Origin: Endomychus coccineus
Lineage: Eukaryota > Arthropoda > Insecta > Coleoptera > Endomychidae
NCBI GenBank assembly: GCA_958510875.1
Contig: OY294069.1
Span: 166,965,111 to 167,029,110 of the forward strand
Length of the DNA stretch: 64,000 nucleotides
Direction: 5' to 3'
Shown one piece after another: positions 1 through 10,610 of the stretch. The translations under genes and the position numbers were made by a program. The notes under the pieces were generated by a model. The model was given only the letters and a program-made list of their open reading frames with translations. It ran no database searches and was not told where the DNA came from. The first letter of the stretch is position 1. Every line of letters begins with the position of its first letter.

Positions 1-1240
1 GTAGAGCTTGTAGGTCCTATTATGGTTTCATCAAAAGCGTTTCATCTGAAGTGATTATGAAATACCGACAATTTCTCTTAGGAATTAGGCACAAAAACTG
101 CGTCTCAACCACTGGCAGTACTAACAAATAACGAAAGAAATGAGCATTTGTTTTATTTTATCAAAAATCGTAATTTTGTTGAAAACAAGAATGTCCTACG
201 CAAATTAAATGATCAGTATTTCAATTTTATGGGCAGTACACTTACCCAGTGTTCTATTTCGAATGATCTTTATGAAAACATATGGTTGTTAAAAATAATA
301 AACCACCAGAAAGATTATACATTGTCACTTAAATTAATAAATGATCATTAAAATATGAAATCGTCAATGAATTTTATAATCGACCCGTACAATGATTAAG
401 AAAATGTCAGTCAGTCGGTAAATTATTGGAGTGTCAATAAATTAATATTCTGCCATTACAAATTAATAAAGCGAACTCAATTTTCTTACTGGATCAGCGA
501 GTGGTGAAACCAAGGCTCAATATACTTTCCGTTCCTAATAGCGTAGTCCTCAAGCTCCAACAGGCTGTTTAGTTTGTTAATTTTTCATACATTTTTGGGA
601 ATACTAGATTAGTAGGTTATTTTAAAGTTTTTTCTAATAATTAGTTGATTTTTCTTGCCCTTGTACACATGCTGGAAACTCCAAGTGGCAAAGTTATTGC
701 AGGTTAGTTTGATAATTTTTTAATATTTCTGGGAATACTAGTTTATTAGGTTCTTTGTTTTTGTAAAACTATTACTGACTATTGCATACTGGCCACTTAT
801 CAATTCTTACTGTAGATTTGCTGATTTATTACCAGCTCATCCATACTGACATTTTTATAGTTTTCACTGCCCATTATATCTACAATAGTGGCAATAGGAA
901 TACTGACGGGATAGTTATTTTACTGCTTCAAAATTCCATTTTAAGTTATCAAATTTTATAAATGTATTCTGTCTTTTACAATATTTTATTGACTGTTTGT
1001 AATATTATAACGTACATAATGAATTGAATAGGTAATGTTCAGTTTATTACGACCCATTAAAAATCCCCTAGTAATTCACCGCTGACGGCTATTTCCGAAC
1101 CGATTAAAACCTTTGACAGGATTTTATACACTATATCAGAATATACAGGAAGTCCAGAATAAATGAAGTATTGAATAGTTAATTTTTTTTATAGCACACC
1201 CTTTATTTCATTCAACAATCGGTGGGAAATTATAATTAGG
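1..1240. other. AT-rich stretch, no gene recognised
   Basis: I see no recognisable coding or RNA gene here. The only structure found is a diverged direct repeat, 571-619 against 706-752, both built around the words gggaatacta and taggtt. The spacing is 135 bp, which suggests a local duplication or part of an unidentified repeat. A 67-codon open frame at 148-351 has no similarity I recognise and AT-rich composition like its surroundings, so I do not call it a gene. Confidence 0.5.
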
Positions 1241-1244
1241 AGAA

Positions 1245-1824
1245 AACGATACCGGGTTTTATGACGATATCGTATGCGTCCCAAAAAAATGTCGCCATGA
1301 CTTTGTTTTTATCGCCTTTGATTCGCCTGACCAAGTCCACCGTTTCGACTGTTCTTTGGTGTCTGGTGTGTTGTGATGAGCCCATGTTTCGTCCACGGCT
1401 ACGAACCGGCCAAAAAAGTCCTCCTTATCGCGCTTGAACACCATTTGAAGATGTCACACGGTCGCGTTTGTTGTGGAAAGGACGACTAGAACGTCCGGCG
1501 TCCTCAAGGTCATACTACCACAACGAAAATCAGTAAACCACTTTGGAATCATTCCAATCGATGGTGAGGAGTCCTCATAATGTTTAACAAGCGATGCTTT
1601 GGTTGGTTAGCGTGATGTTTTTTCCACGCATAATGTATAATCAACACTTTTAACCATGTTCACAAAAATCTTCAAGGCTGCTTTCGACGGGTGTCGAAAC
1701 AAAGCTGAATGACATACATATCAGTCTGAAAATCTTAGAGCGTTTTAATTAAAGATGGTACATGGAACTTTCGATTGTGGTGCCATCTGTTTTATTTCCA
1801 GGGACTTTTTACCTTGTTCTCGTA
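1245..1824 (-). mobile_element. mariner relic, 3' half and middle lost
   Basis: This is a decayed Tc1/mariner element of the mariner family, read on the minus strand. Its 5' end near 1824 has the same TIR word (tacgagaacaaggt read on the minus strand) as the fuller copy at 6515-7737, and the adjacent untranslated region matches it. Around 1444-1259 the translation shows VAVDETWAHHNTPDTKEQSK, the segment around the first catalytic Asp of mariner transposases. The DNA-binding domain and the catalytic core are brought together by an internal deletion, and everything beyond about 1245 (the second and third catalytic Asp and the 3' TIR) is missing. It cannot encode a working transposase. Confidence 0.85.
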
Positions 1825-1929
1825 CGTGAATATCTAAATTACTGAACATATATTCACATAACTTTTAAAGCGCAGAACAAATTACATTAGTTGATCAAAA
1901 ATAATAAGGATGTATCATCAGATGAAGAT

Positions 1930-2165
1930 CATTGTGTATCTTACAAGCTGGCACGTGAGATGTGGATCTTGCCCTATGATATACATTGGTCAAACCGGAA
2001 GGACCTTCAAAAAACAGATCGAAGAACAAAGACGGAGTTTCATTGATAAATTATATTCAACAATAATTGTCACATTCAGATTAAAAGTAATAAATTTAAG
2101 GTGCTAGAATTTCTAGAAATTAATGAAATGTCTGATCTCCAATTGACCGATCAACAAATACTTAA
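1930..2165 (+). pseudogene. Penelope-like element, GIY-YIG endonuclease relic
   Basis: The translation contains CGSCPMIYIGQTGRTFKKQI, the start of a GIY-YIG nuclease domain with its YIG motif and following Arg. This is the type found at the C-terminus of Penelope-like retroelement proteins. A one-frame shift just before the Cys pair breaks the usual VYKL lead-in. After about 2100 the similarity continues in another frame as FKVLEFLEINEMSDLQLTDQ, typical of the tail of the domain. No reverse transcriptase is attached, so this is a short 3' fragment. The RT fragment at 23032-23253 belongs to the same class. Confidence 0.8.
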
Positions 2166-2596
2166 AAATTCTCCCTTGTATAAATAGATTTCCCGTTTAC
2201 CAGTTTATCGTTTAATCCCTCAATGGGTTAAGCCCAATTAGGTAAGATTCCGATAACCATCTGTCCTAGCATTATCATCAAAGTTATATATCAATCAGGT
2301 AGTTCTTTTGTGGTAAAATAATAGTTTGTGATATTTATCTGCAGAAGCTACTGTGTTAGCGAAACTATAGGCACATCTATCTATGAAACTAGTGGAAATC
2401 GAACTTTTAGCTAGTTTATTTGAGTTAACAATATGGTTATCTTCCAAAAACATTTTTCTAACTACGTCACAAATAAAACCATATTTCAGGGGAGCTCTAT
2501 CTAGGCATTGTCAAAATATCCATAGATTATCTTTCGGCATTTCCAACAATCGTAAATTCACAGAAGCACGGCATGGGGTTCCGAGAAGGATGTGAT

Positions 2597-3725
2597 AATA
2601 ATAATAATAATCTTCATTTCAAATTTAATCTTACAACACAAAAGCATCATAAAACAAAATGAAATGGTGTCAATAATTCCAATGGACATATATGATGGAT
2701 TTTTTTCAGTTAAGGATAACCTGTGAATAGGATCACATATATCTAGTATCCTAATTTACATTAGTGCTATTTTGTGAAAAACTTATCTCATTTCTAAATA
2801 AATGAAGAAGACATTCGTGCAAATATAAACCAAATACTGTTAGTAGTCCTGTTTGTTTAAATTCATTCCTACATGAATCTCTAAACTTCATGCCAATTAT
2901 TATGCGTAAGATTCTTTTTTGAGCTAAAAATGTTGTGTGGGTTGTTGAATTTACACCCCAGAATATCGTATCTTACTAACGATTCAATATTCGCATAGTA
3001 TAGAATTTTTTAAACATTATCCTCTATGATTTCCCTATCATCCTGATAGCATAGCAGACCTGATTCAGCTTTTTCAGTAAGTGTTCTATATGTAAAGACC
3101 ATCTTAAAACTTTATCAATAATGATTCAAAGAAACTTGGTGTATTTGAAAGTGGGGATATCCCTGTCATTAATCAGCATACTCGAAGGTTTGTCTTTTGA
3201 TTTATTAGCACTGACGATTATTGAATTAGTCTTTTCTAAAAAAGATTCTTGACCCGGTATGAATTTCATATATAATTAGTCTTTTCCTCATTAATAACTA
3301 ATTCAATTCTGACAAACCCGTTTTTTGCTTGATTAAACAAATCATTACATTATCGTCTGCAAAATTAGTGATTGCAGAATCTTCTTGGCTAGCTATACTA
3401 TTTAAATCATTGATCATTATCAAGAACAATGAAGGACCCAATATGCTACCTTGTGAGGCACCATATTTTTGTAATTTTTTTATCAAATAGTCTCTGTTGG
3501 GACAATCAAATGTCTTTGGCAGGTTTATGAATAAGTCCGCTGCTAATTTGATTTAACAATTGTCTGAGTTAATTGGAAAACTGCTGTTTGAGTTGACTTA
3601 CCACTCAGATATTCATGCTGTGTGGTGTTGAAAAGATAACATTCATTGAAAAAATACAACAGTCTTTTCGACATTGTCAATTGGAAAAACTATTAAACAT
3701 ACTTATAGGTCTGTAGTTCTTCATA
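2597..3725 (-). mobile_element. non-LTR retrotransposon (LINE), 3' half, copy A
   Basis: This is the decayed 3' half of a LINE read on the minus strand. It begins near 3725 with NYRPISMFNS, then ECYLFNTTQHEYLSGKSTQT, then GASQGSILGPSLFLIMINDL and NFADDNVM. These are the RT blocks up to the catalytic FADD box, with an internal deletion before GASQGS. It continues as SIIVSANKSK and FKYTKFL, the thumb region, and ends at about 2597 in a TTA-type simple repeat tail. Stops and frameshifts are frequent. The 3' 640 bp are shared with the copy at 41083-41850. I place it broadly among jockey/CR1-type LINEs. A 37 bp insertion interrupts it at 3237-3273. Confidence 0.85.
3237..3273. mobile_element. 37 bp insertion with 13 bp target duplication
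   Basis: The 13 bp word aattagtcttttc occurs at 3224-3236 and again at 3274-3286, flanking 37 bp foreign to the LINE. Removing the insert and one copy restores the reading NEEKTNSIIVSANKSK across the LINE protein, so this is a true target-site duplication. The insert contains agattcttgaccc, which recurs near 54420 beside the hammerhead region. It is probably a tiny, severely truncated retroelement copy. Confidence 0.75.
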
Positions 3726-5166
3726 TGAAGTGGTTGGGGAAATACGCAATATAAATATGTATGTATTTTTGAGATACGCAATAGAAGATGTGGAAAATTA
3801 TATCCAAAGCCGCTAAATAACTCATGTTATCGCTTGGGATTTCCTCTTCCAGCATGAGATCCAACCATAATTGAATCGACAACTCAAAAACTGGCTCGTA
3901 GTTTTGTGTGTGTAGATAAAAACTACACAAACATGAAGAGGCAATTGGATCGCCGTTTTCGATATGAAAGAACTTGCTGAACCGTCTGTGTTATTCAATT
4001 ATAAGAATGAAAAACTCGAATGCTAAAATTGTGGTGTACCAAGGAACCTTAGTTGCCTGACAGTGTGGCCGATACCTGTAGAACGAGAAGTAATAATTAA
4101 AGGATTATTCTCCAGTTGCATTGTTTTACGGATTTCACGAGTCGAATCTGGGATCATATTCGCTGTAGAGAAAAAGAATTAAGATTGTGAACTTCTATAA
4201 CGTGGATAGAAGGAAACATAAAATATTCCGAATGGAAAAGCTTTCACGGAAGGATGCATAAATCTGAAAGAGACAAGGGTGATGTGTCAGAAGGGCACAT
4301 TCCAGTGGAGGATTATGTATGAAAGGCCTTCTTAAAGGATTAAATGTAAAAAGTGTCTGGTATTAATTTTCAACTTTTCTTCACCGAAATATGACAAGTT
4401 TTACAATCCTTTAATTGATGTACATGCGGTTGCTATATTCTCATATTGGAAGAATATCGACAATATATGGAGCAATTGTGAGAAACTGGGAACCCGAACC
4501 TGTTTTTATTGGTGACAAAACTTCTCAACGATGTCACAAGATGTTAATTCGGAAAACTCTCAATCACTTGAGCGTTGGAATTGAAAAATTATTCATATAT
4601 CAATCTTTACTTCTGGAAGACACACTTCTGAATGCCATCTGGCAATATTTGACCTTTTTTTCAAGATCATACACCGCTACAAATCTTTATACTCAAACAT
4701 CAGTTGATTCAAATTCCACAAGTAGTAAAATGTGGTCTACTGGAATCAGACGAAAAAAGAAATAGGTTCTTGAAATTTTTAGTGCAGCAATATGACCTAT
4801 ACCAAGTTGAAGGTTTTGACAGTAGAAACAATTCTGCCACAAGTTACAGCTTCTTGAAAACTGCCTGTTTTAGAAGGAAAACATAGACCAAGATTATAGG
4901 ACGGAAAATTTCTAATCGATATGGCTCTTTTGAATTTTACGTCAACGCTTGGTTTTTTCGCAAGAGCTCGGCAGCGTAGTGACAAATATAATTTTGCATT
5001 GTCTTTCTTGCATATTTCTAAGAAACTATACATTTTGGAGGAAAATTTCATCAGAAATTATATAGCAGAAAATGTACAATTGAGATGCATTTTCCAAATT
5101 TCCTCTATTCGATCTGTTTCACGCGTCGTTAGGTTCGCTAATTATCTGGCCGATTGTAGAGACAAA
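3726..5166. other. gap with no recognised gene
   Basis: Several modest open frames lie here (for example 4415-4765 on plus and 3721-3930 on minus), but none shows a motif or family resemblance I can name. They overlap on opposite strands, as expected by chance in AT-rich DNA. I see no repeat shared with the rest of the window. Confidence 0.4.
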
Positions 5167-6469
5167 TAAAGGGTTTTCCAATAGGGACGGGTAGATTTTG
5201 ATAATTCATGGCAGCCATGTTATTTAGGCTGCATCTGTTAAATCTATTGCTTATTATTCAGTCACTCAAGACAAATTGTCATGGCAAGTTACAGTGTCGA
5301 GCAACGCGTTCAAATGATAAAACTTTATTTTCAAAATGGATGTTCTCTTGTGGCAACGATACGCGCGTTGCGCCCGTTTTACGGTTCGCATGATCGTCCC
5401 AGTCAACTATCCAACGTCTCGTGGCCAAATTTGAGTTGACTGGTTCATTGCACAATCAGCCAACACCTGTACGTAAAAGAAACGCAAGATTTGCTGAAAA
5501 CATCGCCGCTGTTCATGAGAGTGTGCAGGAGAACCGGAGACTGTCAATTCCCCGCTGCGCACAAGAACTCGGTCTTTCGCAGACATCAACTTGGCGAGTA
5601 TTGCGTCGGGACTTAGATCTACACCCGTACAAGATCCAACTGACCCAGGAGCTGAAGGTAAACGACCATAGACAACGCCGTGAGTTCGCTGACTGGGCTC
5701 TGAAGCAGTTGGAAGCAGACCCCGATTATAACAAAAAAATCATCTTCAGCGACGAGGCCCATTTTTGGATGAATGGGTACGTCAACAGGCAAAACTGCCG
5801 GATTTGGGACGACGCCAATCCGCACGAGGTCCACTAAGTGGCAATGCATCCGCTGAAATGCACTGTTTGGTGTGGATTGTGGTCCGGCGGCATTATCGGT
5901 CCGTACTTTTTCGAAAACGACGATGGCATCGTCATAACCGTCAACGGAGAGCGCTACCGATCTATGTTAACCAATTTCTTTTAGCCCAAATTGGATCACA
6001 TGGATATGGATGATACATGATTTCAGCAAGACGGCACCACGTGCCACATAGCTTATACCACAATGGACATTCTGCACGAGCGATTTGAGGGCAGGGTTAT
6101 CTCACGCAGAGGCGACGTGAACTGGCCACCGAAATCGTGCGATTTGACCCCGTTAGATTTTTTTTTGTGGGGTTTCCTCAAGTCGCGGGTCTATGCCGAT
6201 AGGCCGCAAACGACCGGTGCACTCAAAGTCAACATAACCCGTGCCATTGCTCAAATTCAACCTGATCTATGCGTCAGGATCATCGAAAATTGGACCTCTT
6301 GAATGCGCGCCACCCACCGAAGCCGTGGCGGCCATTCAGACGATGTAATATTTCACACATAATGTCATTCATAGGCCTTTCAAAGAAAACAAAAAATTCG
6401 TTGATATCTCACACACAACTTGTTTCATCCAATTTTAATATCTACCCGGCCTTAATGGAAAACCCTTTA
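5167..6469 (+). mobile_element. DD41D Tc1/mariner element 1, complete, TA target
   Basis: The element is bounded by inverted repeats beginning aagggttttcca at 5169 and ending in the reverse complement at 6467. About 30 bp of the two ends match with a few differences, and TA dinucleotides lie on both sides. The 1.3 kb length fits a single-gene IS630/Tc1/mariner transposon. The element carries one transposase reading frame, now dead. It ends 45 bp from the neighbouring mariner and is not nested in it. Its TIR word differs from the cagggtg ends of the other three DD41D elements in the window, so it is a separate lineage. Confidence 0.93.
5281..6362 (+). pseudogene. DD41D transposase, dead (element 1)
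   Basis: This is a cut-and-paste transposase of the IS630/Tc1/mariner superfamily. The start MASYSVEQRVQ at 5281 opens the N-terminal helix-turn-helix part (DUF4817-like), followed by LSIPRCAQELGLSQTSTWRV and HPYKIQLTQELK. The catalytic acidic residues are in IIFSDEAHF, FQQDGTTCH and LTPLDFFLWG, with 41 residues between the second and third Asp. A deletion near 5401-5408 shifts the frame. From 5421 onward one frame runs to the end, broken only by TAA at 5835, TAG at 5982, TGA at 6018 and TGA at 6300. Each of these is one transition away from the expected Gln, Trp, Trp and Arg codons. The natural stop is at 6360-6362. Confidence 0.92.
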
Positions 6470-6514
6470 TAAGAACACGTTCGTGGCATCCGAAAAAAGC
6501 CTAGCGCTAACACA

Positions 6515-7737
6515 TACGAGGTCGTGGTGGAAAGTCTCTGAGAAATGGAAGAAGAAATGATTTATCAGGTCAAAACTTATTCTATACACTCCATCCAACG
6601 GTTTTCTTCGATTCAAATAATAGGATTTCGGCAAAATAGGCGTTTGTTTCAGCGATGACCTCATCGTTGGAGCCAAATCTCTTTCCGCCGAGTCATTTCT
6701 TCAAGTTTGGAAATCATAGGGGGCGAAATCTGGAGAATATGGTGTATGACGGACCAATTCGTAGCCCAATTCATGCAATTTTGCCATTGCCACTGAGTAC
6801 CTGTACGCTGGTGCGTTGTCTTGGTGGAAGAGCACTTTTATCTTTGTCAAATGCGTCCACTTTCGCTTCAAATCGGCGTCAAATTGATCCTATAGCCCTG
6901 CATAATATATACGCCGGTCATAGTTTTGCTCTTTCCGAAGTAATCGATATATGCGTCCCAAAAAACTGTTGTCATGACTTTGTTGTCCGATAAACCCACT
7001 TTGGCCTTTTTCGGCAACGATTCGCCAGGACAAATTCACTGTTTCGACTATTCTTCGTTCTCTGGTGTGTTGTGATGGATCCATGTTCTGGCCACGGTTA
7101 CGAAACGGCGCAAAAAGTCCTTATTATCGCGCTTGAACATCGCCAAACATTCCTTAAAGTTGTTACACGGTTTCGCTTATTGTCAACAGAGAGCAAATGC
7201 AGCACCGATCTGGCAGATAGCCTCCTCATATTCAAAAGTTTATGCAAAATGTACCCGTTCGGTTGAGATACCCATAGCCTCAGCAATCTCGTGCATTTTA
7301 ACTCGCTGATCGACCAATATCATACCATGGATTGTATTGACGTTTTTTGACGTTGTAACCTCAATTGGACGACCAGAACGTTTGGCGTCGTCTGTGGTCA
7401 TACTACCATAACGAAAAAAATCAGTAAACCACTTGTGAATCTTTCCAATCGATGAAATCCCCATAATATTTGACAAGTGATGCTTTGGTTTGGTTAATGT
7501 TTCTTCCGCGCAAGAGATAATGTTTAATCAAGACGCGAAATTAATTTTTTTCCATGTTGACAAAAATCTTCGATGCTGCTTGCTTCAGATGAATGTTAAA
7601 ACAAAACTGAATGAAACATCAATCTGAAAATTCCAACGCGTTCTAGTTAAAGCTTGTACATCACAAATGTCACATGGGATTTTCGATTGTGGCGCCATCT
7701 GTTTCATTTTTCAGGGACTTTTCACCTTGTTCTCGTA
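6515..7737 (-). mobile_element. mariner element, full length but dead
   Basis: Both ends of a mariner transposon are present. The 5' TIR on the minus strand ends at 7737 (tacgagaacaaggtgaaaa) and the 3' TIR starts at 6515 (tacgaggtcgtggtggaaa), with TA at each edge. The body encodes a decayed transposase on the minus strand. The N-terminal part, 7476-7240, reads GKIHKWFTDF and RSGRPIEV, followed by a helix-turn-helix region ending EIAEAMGIST. The next block reads SHDNSFLGRIY (the VFWDA region), and the C-terminal block near 6700 reads PDLAPCDFFLFPN with the last catalytic Asp. Frame changes and stops separate these blocks. It is the best-preserved of three mariner copies here. Confidence 0.9.
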
Positions 7738-9715
7738 GACTACTTTCAATACTGATCATTCGTATAGCTGATCTAGGTTGATCCGGTTAATCTGTATTTT
7801 ATATCCTTCAATACTTTGAAATTCACAGAATATATAATCATAAGATGAGATAAATTTTCTAGAGTTTGACTTGAGGCGGAGTGTGCTTAGTGAATAGCAA
7901 AGTCGGTCGCGAACAGTGAAATGAACAAATAAAATAGATACAAGAATTCGATTTCTTCTTTTGGCTCACCCACTCACTCCGTCTTAATCCTTTGGTCAGC
8001 GTACTGACCAACTTCCTAGTAATCATTATGCCATGTTAAGGCGATTCATGGAAAATTAAGACTATAAGAATGCGGAGATCCAACTATTGAGCGTTATTTA
8101 TAATAATATCTGACTTAATAGAACTGTTGAAGTATTTATAGTAAAATAAAAACTAATTTAAATACAGTTTCAAAAATTCCAACTTTATTTACGGTTGTAT
8201 TGCTTCGTGTGATGAACGTATAGTTTCGAAACAGAAATAGTTTGAGAAACTGTACAAATTATTTGTTTGAAGTTGTAATTTTTACGACAGTGTTAATACC
8301 AATATGTTGTACTGTAATAGTTTGTCTAGTAATAAAATACACGACGTTTCCGGTTTAATTTCGTGACCTGCTTCAGACTTACTGACTCTCTCGAGAATGA
8401 TAAAGAGCTTATCATACAACCACATTGAAATATGATTCAACTGTTTCCAAGATTAAAAGTTCAGAAAACAGAAACACCTTTTCACTAAGTACTCAAGTGT
8501 ATATAATTTTACCTAAAGAAACGTCAGTTGTAAATGGAATTGAAATTCAGATTATATCACTATTCTACACTTGTCTCAAAATCATCTATATTCACGAAAA
8601 TTGTAACCCGTGGTAGATTTCTTTTTGAACTTGCCAAAGCTTCAGCTCTACTTCGTTCACAAAAGATGTTATTCAGTCTTAAGATAGTGTTCGTTGTAGG
8701 CCTGCATCAACGCTGTATTTAAGGAGGCAATGATAGCAAGATATGGTACTTGCGTGGCTCGAATATAATTCACTCATGTTTACTCCTACTCTTCCTGAAA
8801 ATTCGTCATCAAAACCAGCTCCACAAGCATTTTTGAATATAAGGTGGTTTTTGTACGAATATCTATACAGTAAGAGCAGGAATATGTTCGAAAATGGAGA
8901 AAAATATCACCAATATTTCTCAGATGAAACTTGAATCATAGAAAGATGCACAAGTGCCTGGCATTGCCAGCTATTTTGATTTGCTCTTGAGCTGCCACTC
9001 CATCATCTTCGATTGGGGAAGGACAACTATCACCATTTTGCATAGCCAAGCATATTAAGGCATATTCCAGTTGTCATTTTGATTCTCATAATAATCTTTT
9101 GTCATCTTTTGTTTGTTGCATATTTGTAATATTTGTCTCTAGTATCGATAAAGTTTCTGTGATTTAATGTCCCTCGAGGTATTTTAGCTATTTGCGTGTA
9201 TCATAAAAAATTAAAATACTGCCTTTGAGTAGACATTTAATTTGAGAAATATCAGTTCTAGTAGTGAATTCCATCTACAAATTAATTTCGTTACTTTATC
9301 TGAGAGAGATAGCTTATACGACTGTCATTAAGAATCGCTTTTCCACTGGAGAACAACTAAAATAATTATTCCAAATGACAGACATAGTTCCGTTTATGTA
9401 TCGAAATGAGTTCAATGAGATTAGAAGTTGAATACGAAAGAATTATACTGATACAAAGTGAATTTATAAATTATTCATCGTGATTTCGTCAATAATTCGA
9501 TATTCTGAACTCGGTTTTCCCAAACCATTAACAGACTACAAATCCATCGAAAAATTTTCAACGGGTCAAGTAACCCAGCATAAATTATATTTAGAATGAT
9601 GAAACAATAACTTTAGGCAGTATGCTGTAATTTTTGGGCGGCTACACAGGTGAATTGAAATTTTCATTCGTAGAAAATTCCTACAAAATATTCATGAACG
9701 GATCATGGAAAAATA
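7738..9715. other. long gap, no gene recognised
   Basis: Nothing here resembles a host exon or a coding element. The one recognisable item is the Penelope-type hammerhead-like motif on the minus strand at 8341-8378, listed separately. Small open frames at 8425-8616, 8534-8722 and 8743-8934 overlap one another in different frames and have no recognisable motif. Confidence 0.4.
8341..8378 (-). ncRNA. hammerhead-like motif, degenerate (Penelope-type)
   Basis: Read on the minus strand, this contains ctgaagcaggtcacg, then an A-rich loop, then accggaaacgtcg. The order CTGA, stem-loop and GAAACGTC is the conserved core arrangement of the hammerhead motifs carried by Penelope-like elements. The core box reads CTGAAGC instead of CTGANGA, and stem II is only about three base pairs, so it is unlikely to cleave. 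No Penelope coding sequence is directly attached. Confidence 0.4.
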
Positions 9716-9984
9716 GTCAGCTGGATCACATAAGGTAGTGTGGCAGTCTAAATCTGATCGCCTCACATATATCCTCTAAACAGTCCGCTTCGTATAGTAT
9801 GCTTGTTTCTGCGACCAGAGCAGTCTTGATGACATGTAGGTCTAGATGCCCGTTGTATCTTACCTCACCACTTGTTTGGATCGTTGGAAAAATTACGCAG
9901 TCGCTGAGATTCGAACCCGCGACCGGAAGCTACAGCTAATGGAAGATCGACGCTTCTACCACTGAGTTACCTGGCTACGCTTAC
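9716..9984 (-). mobile_element. tRNA-derived SINE
   Basis: On the minus strand this begins with a tRNA-like head at 9979-9905. It contains an A-box-like stretch, taactcagtggtaga, and a B-box, gggttcgaatc, at the normal tRNA spacing for an internal RNA polymerase III promoter. About 190 bp of non-tRNA body follows, down to roughly 9716. The acceptor-stem ends do not pair well and a long body follows, so this is a short interspersed element and not a working tRNA gene. Only one copy is visible in the window. The 3' boundary and any LINE-related tail cannot be fixed from one copy. Confidence 0.75.
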
Positions 9985-10608
9985 ATATATTCATTAATCG
10001 GCAATGACTTACATCTTTGCTGGTACAGGGGCGAGAAACATCGGGTGCAACCCCCTACCTAGACCCATATGGTGTAAAATCTTTGCAGGATGTACTGCAT
10101 CGATTCCACCAAAAATAATTGTTAACTATTGTTTCAGAAAATTAAAAATTCTACTGGCTTGCGGTCTCATTATTTTTTTACGGCGCCGGCGGTAGGTTCT
10201 GGGTGATTATCTTTTATGATCTATCTACGGATGGAAAAGTCCATTTACATGTATCGTCACCTAAACTGCCGAAAGTTGACGGCACAGTGGCTGAAGCTAT
10301 ACTTCCATACTCCAGTACAGTTCTGATTATGCTGGATCTAGAGCTGTCTAGATCCAAAACTGGCTATTTCCATTTGACCAATACTTTCAGGAGAGCAAAA
10401 ATTTCGATATACCGCATATGTTCACAATATTGATTGTACCGCCATAAGATGGATTTGGCTGGTTCTGGAACGTAATTTGCAGTTAGCCGCTTCTGGAATA
10501 GACGAACGTGGAGATACGGCAGAGAAAGTATGAGGAGGTAGTAGTGGACGCTAAAAGTTTATTCTCAAACAATATACAATATATTATCCAAATTTTAATG
10601 ATTATATA
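9985..10608. other. gap, no gene recognised
   Basis: Two open frames (10004-10195 and 10203-10433 on plus) are not recognisable and have no supporting context. A short inverted word, ctagatc/gatctag, near 10335-10353 is too small to interpret. Confidence 0.35.
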
Positions 10609-10610
10609 TA

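Noticed and set aside
4415..4886. A plus-strand gene of 116 codons overlapping another of 60
   Set aside because: No recognisable domain, and the overlap in two frames suggests chance openness.
9905..9979. A functional tRNA gene on the minus strand
   Set aside because: A and B boxes are good, but the acceptor ends do not pair and a long body follows; a SINE explains it better.
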